Shown here: positions 7,280 to 10,693 of the stretch, piece by piece
Position numbering within the stretch: the first letter of the stretch is position 1
How the letters are laid out: each line of letters starts with the position of its first letter
Source: Syntrophobacterales bacterium
GTDB lineage: Bacteria > Desulfobacterota > Syntrophorhabdia > Syntrophorhabdales > WCHB1-27
DNA length: 10,693 nucleotides
Reading direction: 5' to 3'
Assembly: GCA_017881765.1 (NCBI GenBank)
Contig: JADGQN010000126.1
Coordinates: forward strand, 1 to 10,693
Translations under genes and position numbers: made by a program
Notes under the pieces: model-generated
Told to the model about the DNA's origin: nothing
What the model saw: only the letters and a program-made list of their open reading frames with translations
Databases searched by the model: none

Positions 7280-7468
7280 CTAGGTCTCATCCTTAGGGCG
7301 AGCCCTCTTAAGCCCTTCGATAAACGCCTCTAGCTCCTGCTCGGAGAAGAGCGTCCTCTTTCCTAACTTTATAGGCTTGAGTATGCCCGCCGCAATGATG
7401 CGGTAGAGGTTCCCGCGGGATATGTGCAGCAATTGGGCTGTCTCGCTGACGCTGTAAAGCTTGTCCAT
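7280..7468 (-). CDS. Excisionase/MerR-like helix-turn-helix protein
   Basis: This is a 62-residue single-domain DNA-binding protein of the HTH_17/excisionase type. LYSVSETAQLLHISRGNLYRII carries the winged-helix recognition region, AAGILKPIKLGKRTLFSEQEL is the usual wing and following strand, and EAFIEGLKR is the last helix. The length fits the family. I chose ATG at 7468; a TTG at 7504 extends the frame by 12 residues, but those codons form the promoter. No ribosome site precedes the ATG, because the -10 box ends only 6 nt before it, so a leaderless transcript is predicted. No integrase is in the window, so it may be an orphan regulator and not a true excisionase. A copy of the ATAGTAT motif overlaps its own -10, consistent with autoregulation. 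Confidence 0.85.
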   Translation of the reverse strand: MDKLYSVSETAQLLHISRGNLYRIIAAGILKPIKLGKRTLFSEQELEAFIEGLKRARPKDET

Positions 7469-7472
7469 GCTT

Positions 7473-7552
7473 ATAGTATATAGCCGAATGTCTGTTATTG
7501 TCAATTATCATACAAAGAAATATCTTGACATAGTAATATACCATAATATACA
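7473..7552. promoter_or_regulatory. Divergent promoter pair
   Basis: On the minus strand a consensus TTGACA (plus 7499-7504) is followed after 18 nt by TATACT (plus 7475-7480); the start would fall at or next to the ATG at 7468. On the plus strand TTGACA at 7525-7530 is followed after 16 nt by TATACA at 7547-7552, giving a start near 7560 and a leader of about 73 nt for the membrane microprotein. The two -35 boxes are 20 nt apart. ATAGTAT at 7473-7479 overlaps the left -10 and a related TATCATAC (7506-7513) lies between the promoters, so the helix-turn-helix product is a plausible repressor of both. The assignment rests on consensus matches only. Confidence 0.6.
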
Positions 7553-7632
7553 GTAAATTACAGTTCGCACCAAGGTTCATCTGCTGTGTCTTTTGCAGTA
7601 CTCGACAACCCTTCTGTGGGAAGGAGGTGGCA

Positions 7633-7758
7633 ATGACAGCGTACTGGTATCTAGTACTGATCATAGTTGTCTTTAGTTTCGGTTTCATTTCAGGCGCATC
7701 GTGGGCGACGGGGAAGAGAGGGGTAATTCGAAACACGGAGACCAAATTGGAGGAATAA
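7633..7758 (+). CDS. 41-residue membrane microprotein
   Basis: The frame starts at ATG 7633 behind AAGGAGGTGG (5 nt from the core), an excellent ribosome site, and ends at TAA 7756-7758. One membrane helix (about residues 5-21, WYLVLIIVVFSFGFISG) precedes GASWATGKRG and a charged tail ending KLEE. The segment GFISGASWATG has closely spaced small residues, which can support helix packing. The stop overlaps the next start as TAATG, so its translation should be coupled to the receiver gene. CCTTC/GAAGG (7610-7614 with 7620-7624) can pair over the start of the ribosome site. I do not recognise a family. The tight coupling suggests it could tether or modulate the receiver at the membrane, which is inference. 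It falls below usual gene-calling lengths. Confidence 0.7.
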   Translation: MTAYWYLVLIIVVFSFGFISGASWATGKRGVIRNTETKLEE

Positions 7759-8153
7759 TGTACCCGGGGAAGAAACGTATCCTATTTGCAGATGATGATC
7801 TCGCGTTTGGGGGTATAACGAAGTTGTCACTGGAACACTCCGGGTATGAGGTAAGCGCTGTTCACAGCGGATACGAAGCGTTGCGAGTCTTTTCGACGAG
7901 CCCGCGCTCCTTCGACCTCGTCATACTCGACCAGGAGATGCCTGACCTCAAGGGAACAGAAGTTGCGGAAAAACTAACCAGTCTTCGGCCGGGCATGCCT
8001 ATTCTGCTATACACAGGTTGCCAGGATGGCGATCTGGGGGGCATGGCACAGGTTGCCGGTATCAGGGAGGTTGCCACCAAGTCTCTAAGTACGGAGGAAC
8101 TGCTGGATCTGATCGGCAGGACCGTGGCTATTTCTTCTGCTCCGCCTCCTTAG
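7758..8153 (+). CDS. Stand-alone response-regulator receiver protein
   Basis: This 131-residue single-domain receiver (CheY-like) has no output domain. The start at ATG 7758 is fixed by GGAGG 4 nt upstream and by the TAATG overlap with the membrane microprotein; the longer frame from 7701 lacks these. Acidic residues D12-D14 (FADDD), phosphoacceptor D58 (LVILDQEMPD), T86 (LLYTG) and K108 are present. After K108 the usual proline is a serine (KSL). It should accept phosphate from a histidine kinase in the cytosol. Its sequence around the phosphorylation site (FDLVILDQEMP) resembles the receiver of the hybrid kinase at 2898-5135 (VDLVITDQTMP), though they lie 2.6 kb apart and need not be partners. 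The last 9 residues are a low-complexity tail (SSAPPP) beyond the domain. It converges on the MarC-family gene. Confidence 0.9.
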   Translation: MYPGKKRILFADDDLAFGGITKLSLEHSGYEVSAVHSGYEALRVFSTSPRSFDLVILDQEMPDLKGTEVAEKLTSLRPGMPILLYTGCQDGDLGGMAQVAGIREVATKSLSTEELLDLIGRTVAISSAPPP

Positions 8154-8256
8154 GTGTCTTCAACTCAGCGATCCACTTGCCGTTAGCTCTATGCGCCTTC
8201 CGGGAACCTCTGGTATCTCGGCTCCGGCTTGACGGGGTCTCCTGTAAGGCCAGTCC

Positions 8257-8913
8257 TCACTTCAGCACTACTCCGTACTGCCGAAGAGCTTCAACCAGCC
8301 CGTGGAAGACCAGCCCCATGCCCATGGCGGACACGAAGAAGCCGACGATGCGGGTTACAGCGTCTATCCCCAAGGGACCGATTCGGCCTATAATTCTTTC
8401 CGCGTAAGCCAGCGTCAGATAGGTGATGAACATTGTTGTCAAAATGGCTGCACAGATGGCTCCCATAGAGTTAATTCCAGATTCGGACAGTTTCACCGTC
8501 GAAGACATGCCGATGACCGTGGCCAGCACTCCCGGACCGAACATGAGCGGCATGGCGAGGGGCACAAAGGCCACATCGCCACCTTTCTGGGCCGAGCGAC
8601 TATCGGCGCCCGAAACCGATCCGCCAGGGGACGGCAGAAAAAGATTGAAGCCGATCCGGATGAGAATGATGCCCCCGACCATACGGACCATGCTGAGAGG
8701 CACCCCAAAAATCCGCAGCACGAAGTTACCGAACAGCAGGAAGAAAAACATCATGATGGCGGCGTAAAGACAGGATCGGAAGGCGACCCGGCGGTGTGCC
8801 TGCTCGTCCTGGCTTTCCAGGAGCGTGAGGAAGACCGGGAGAGACTCCAGGGGGTTGATAACCGCCAAAAGCGTCGTGAAAGTCCCGATAAACAGGGTCA
8901 GTTCCTGGCTCAT
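8257..8913 (-). CDS. MarC-family integral membrane protein
   Basis: This is a 218-residue protein with about six membrane helices. Family landmarks are AVINPLESLPVFLTLL near the N-terminus, GGIILIRIGFNLF in the middle, and FVPLAMPLMFGPGVLATVIG after a hydrophilic loop (SPGGSVSGADSRSAQKGG). The final helix GFFVSAMGMGLVFHGLVEAL completes the usual length. GGAGGAGG ends 4 nt before the ATG. The family's substrate is not established; despite its name it does not confer multiple antibiotic resistance in E. coli. The gene starts 30 nt after the Old Yellow Enzyme gene ends, on the same strand, so the two are probably cotranscribed. Downstream, 39 further codons stay open in the same frame after its TGA. 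Confidence 0.93.
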   Translation of the reverse strand: MSQELTLFIGTFTTLLAVINPLESLPVFLTLLESQDEQAHRRVAFRSCLYAAIMMFFFLLFGNFVLRIFGVPLSMVRMVGGIILIRIGFNLFLPSPGGSVSGADSRSAQKGGDVAFVPLAMPLMFGPGVLATVIGMSSTVKLSESGINSMGAICAAILTTMFITYLTLAYAERIIGRIGPLGIDAVTRIVGFFVSAMGMGLVFHGLVEALRQYGVVLK

Positions 8914-8943
8914 TGAACCTCCTCCCGGACCGTTGGAAATGGG

Positions 8944-10065
8944 TCAACCTGGGGGACCACCGCTAATGGCCCTCTGTTCAACCACGCAGGAGAGTCCGCG
9001 TCCGGCCCGTGCAGGCGTGAAACAGCCGTTGTCAGAGACGCATGTCGCTTTGCCCGTATCACCGGACCGCCAGCGGTTGATGAGACCGGGCTCCCGGATC
9101 AAGGGGCGACTGAGGGCAATGTAGTCTGCTATGCCATCCTTCACGAGCTTCTCGGCCACGCCGTAGGAGCGTATACCTCCCACAAGCATGAGCGGAACGT
9201 GCACCTTCTCTTTGTACCTGCGCGCGGCTTCCCGGTAATAGACCTCATCTTCCTCACTCTCAATTCGACCAGGGCGAGAAGAAATGTACCGAGAAGAGAG
9301 GGCGCTCCCCCCGCTCAACTCTATGGCGTCAATGCCTGCTTTTTCGAGCATAACGGCCGCCGCGAGCATATCATCCACGGAGAAGCCGCCGTCAATGAAG
9401 TCTTCGGAGTTCATTTTGATCAGCACAGCATAATCAGGACCGACCGCATCCCGTACCCTGCGAAGCACGTCAAGGACGATGCGTGCCCTGTTCTCGACGC
9501 CTCCGCCATAGGCATCCTTTCTTTTATTATGGAAAGGGGAGAGAAACTGGCTCAGGAGGAAGCCGTGAGCTGCATGGATCTGGATGCCGTCGAAGCCGGC
9601 TTTTGCTGCCCTGACCGCTGCCCGTGCGAAAGCTTCACCGACCTTAAGAATCTCATCTTCTGTCATGGCCCGGCAGAGTGGACCTGTCTCGCCTTCCATC
9701 ACCGAAGGCCCAAACGGTTCCAGTCCTGTTAATCTAAAACCTGCGCGGCAGCCCGCGTGGGCTATTTGGAGGACAACCTTACCGCCGGCTCCATGCACCG
9801 CATCGACCATCGCGGCCAGCCCCCCGATCGCTGTGTCACTGTGGACACCGAGCTGCCAAGGGCTTGCCTGTCCCTCTTTGCTCACGTAAGCATGACCGGT
9901 GATAATGAGGCCGACGCCGCCCTTCGCAAGCTGCACGGAGAGATCAATCAGCCTATCCGTCACGGACCCGTCATTCGTGGCCAGGCCTTCCCAGGTGGCG
10001 GACCGGACAAAGCGGTTCTCCAGCGTCACCGCGTTGATGTTTGTGGTCTCAAAAAGTTTCGGCAT
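8944..10065 (-). CDS. Old Yellow Enzyme family NADH:flavin oxidoreductase
   Basis: This 373-residue FMN enzyme of the TIM-barrel type reduces activated C=C bonds, such as enones, with NAD(P)H in the cytosol. Landmarks are LENRFVRSATWEG (16-27), VVLQIAHAGCR (97-107), HAAHGFLLSQFLSP (164-177) with substrate-binding H164 and H167, DAYGG (184-188), LIKMNSEDF (215-223) and MLVGGIRS (293-300), which binds the FMN phosphate. The length fits the single-domain class without the FAD/NAD module of 2,4-dienoyl-CoA reductase. The tail has C342, C348 and C360 (CVSDNGCF, then SCVVE). In related anaerobe enzymes I recall a fourth cysteine where D345 stands, so an iron-sulfur site would be incomplete. GGAGG lies 6 nt before the ATG. 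It leads a probable two-gene operon with the MarC-family gene. Confidence 0.95.
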   Translation of the reverse strand: MPKLFETTNINAVTLENRFVRSATWEGLATNDGSVTDRLIDLSVQLAKGGVGLIITGHAYVSKEGQASPWQLGVHSDTAIGGLAAMVDAVHGAGGKVVLQIAHAGCRAGFRLTGLEPFGPSVMEGETGPLCRAMTEDEILKVGEAFARAAVRAAKAGFDGIQIHAAHGFLLSQFLSPFHNKRKDAYGGGVENRARIVLDVLRRVRDAVGPDYAVLIKMNSEDFIDGGFSVDDMLAAAVMLEKAGIDAIELSGGSALSSRYISSRPGRIESEEDEVYYREAARRYKEKVHVPLMLVGGIRSYGVAEKLVKDGIADYIALSRPLIREPGLINRWRSGDTGKATCVSDNGCFTPARAGRGLSCVVEQRAISGGPPG

Positions 10066-10087
10066 ATAACACCTCCGCCTTATTTCA

Positions 10088-10120
10088 TCACATTATGTGA
10101 AAGAGTGTCCAGTCTATCAG
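10088..10120 (-). promoter_or_regulatory. Promoter with palindrome over the -10 box
   Basis: On the minus strand CATAAT (plus 10092-10097) lies 17 nt from CTGATA (plus 10115-10120), matching the consensus at 5 and 4 of 6 positions. The start would be near 10084, about 20 nt before the oxidoreductase ATG. The palindrome TCACATTATGTGA at 10088-10100 (6-bp arms, 1-nt centre) covers the -10, a position expected for a repressor site. Confidence 0.5.
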
Positions 10121-10150
10121 ACTACCGTGTCCCTGAGCCTGCGCTGTCCC

Positions 10151-10336
10151 TAATACCAATTTGCCTTCAAGTGTACACCTTCGTTGTCACTGCGTCCTTA
10201 CAGGATGCTGCGCTATCGCTCTCCTCGACGTACTTCTACTACGCCCGGGTACCCGCTTGCGGGTGGGGCTCCTCGCTGCCGCCCGGGGTACCCGGCCGAA
10301 GGCTGGGTCGTCCATCTTGAATGCGAATCGGTATAG
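10151..10336. mobile_element. MITE/REP-like inverted-repeat element
   Basis: The ends are imperfect inverted repeats of 21 nt: 10151-10171 and the complement of 10316-10336 agree at 16 of 21 positions around the core ATACC(A/G)ATT. The interior is GC-rich and self-complementary, with CCCGC/GCGGG near 10250-10265 and repeated GGGTACCCG-type palindromes to about 10295. No coding frame of note fits. A 31-nt internal stretch (10190-10220) recurs at 2716-2746. No clear target duplication is visible, so it could be a REP-type element with no transposition history. It separates the divergent oxidoreductase and zinc-ribbon genes. Confidence 0.6.
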
Positions 10337-10589
10337 GTGCGAATGCTGATACTTCACGAACCCCTCCGCTTCCCCACATGCTTCGTCGGACCAAAAGCAT
10401 TAAACCGTTCTACCGACAAGAAATAGACCGTTGGGGGATTGGCTTTAGGCTGCTTCCAGCAGATAACCAAAGAAAGGCGCGAGGAGAAACAATGAGATAG
10501 GTGGTGAAGCGTACCCTGCGGGGTAAACCTTAAGAGAATAGGGCATCATTAAACGAGCGCCAGTACGGCTCAGTACAAGGAGGGATCAA
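10337..10589. other. Leader/intergenic region before the zinc-ribbon gene
   Basis: A 59-codon frame (10321-10500) crosses it but starts inside the repeat element and has no ribosome site, so I do not call it. TACCC/GGGTA at 10512-10525 is a short inverted repeat. CAGTAC occurs twice 10 nt apart (10561 and 10571), just before AAGGAGGG at 10577-10584, which is the ribosome site of the next gene. No promoter is convincing and I recognise no riboswitch. Confidence 0.4.
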
Positions 10590-10693
10590 ATGATATGCGG
10601 CAAATGCGGTTCTCCGTATATGGTCGATGACAGTAATAGTGACATCAAGGTGTACAAATGCTGGGTATGCGGCAACAGGCTCTATGTCAATCA
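10590..10693 (+). CDS. Small zinc-ribbon protein, N-terminal part
   Basis: Thirty-four complete codons are visible before the window ends. The start ATG has AAGGAGGG 5 nt upstream. The product begins MICGKCGSPYMVDD and continues to YKCWVCGNRLYVN. The pairs C3-x2-C6 and C24-x2-C27 form a typical zinc ribbon of two knuckles 17 residues apart. Proteins with this start often act as small nucleic-acid-associated or regulatory factors, sometimes with a helix-turn-helix downstream; which applies here cannot be told from this fragment. Confidence 0.8.
   Translation, partial: MICGKCGSPYMVDDSNSDIKVYKCWVCGNRLYVN

Noticed and set aside
7308..7745. 145-codon minus-strand frame
   Set aside because: It crosses the HTH gene out of frame and runs through the divergent promoters. 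It has no ribosome site.
8302..8916. 204-codon plus-strand frame
   Set aside because: It is antisense to the MarC-family gene and is rich in H, R, E and D, as expected from the complement of membrane-helix codons.
9199..9732. 177-codon plus-strand frame
   Set aside because: It is antisense to the Old Yellow Enzyme gene, which has all its family motifs.
10440..10465. Sigma-54-like GG...GC element (TGGCTTTAGGCTGC)
   Set aside because: The spacing between GG and GC is one base short of the -24/-12 consensus.
10321..10500. 59-codon plus-strand frame starting MRIGIGANADTS
   Set aside because: It starts inside the terminal repeat of the MITE-like element without a ribosome site. The sequence matches no pattern I know, though it is not excluded.

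Overview
The window looks like a chromosomal stretch from a Gram-negative, probably anaerobic bacterium. The mid-GC base composition, the strong GGAGG-type ribosome sites, a PAS/histidine-kinase/receiver hybrid typical of sulfate-reducing, syntrophic and metal-reducing lineages, an Old Yellow Enzyme with a cysteine-rich tail, and dense short inverted repeats between genes all suggest a member of the former Deltaproteobacteria (Syntrophorhabdus/Syntrophobacter/Geobacter-like). That placement is inference; there is no rRNA or tRNA to anchor it.

Layout. 1-769: C-terminal part of HtpG (Hsp90), running in from the left. 777-947: a heptad-based inverted repeat between convergent genes. 956-2635 (-): an ArnT/PMT-type membrane glycosyltransferase whose N-terminal codons lie in a nonamer repeat; its upstream region shares a 31-nt segment with a repeat element at the far end of the window. 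2898-5135 (-): a PAS-PAS-HisKA-HATPase-REC hybrid kinase. 5404-5715 (+): a small exported protein made of four exact-length 16-residue W/YY repeats, with an extended -10 promoter and a 5' hairpin. 5767-6718 (-): three small same-strand genes, a periplasmic pentapeptide-repeat protein, a cysteine-rich hypothetical and a 64-residue hypothetical.

6719-7279 has no convincing gene and becomes very AT-rich, with an iterated ATAGTAT/ATACTAT motif and an imperfect direct repeat of about 35 nt. It leads into 7280-7468 (-), an excisionase/MerR-like helix-turn-helix gene that appears to be leaderless. A divergent promoter then serves 7633-8153 (+): a 41-residue membrane microprotein joined by a TAATG overlap to a stand-alone receiver protein. 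8257-10065 (-) is a probable two-gene operon, Old Yellow Enzyme then MarC-family membrane protein, with a palindrome over its -10 box. 10151-10336 is a MITE/REP-like inverted-repeat element. A small zinc-ribbon protein starts at 10590 and runs off the right end.

Functionally, most of the window is envelope and signalling: a chaperone, a lipid-linked sugar transferase, a sensor kinase, exported repeat proteins and a membrane-peptide/receiver pair. The least explained parts are the 16-residue repeat protein, the HTH/microprotein/receiver locus with its iterated motif, and the unknown small genes at 6224-6718. I found no CRISPR array, complete mobile element, integrase or RNA gene.
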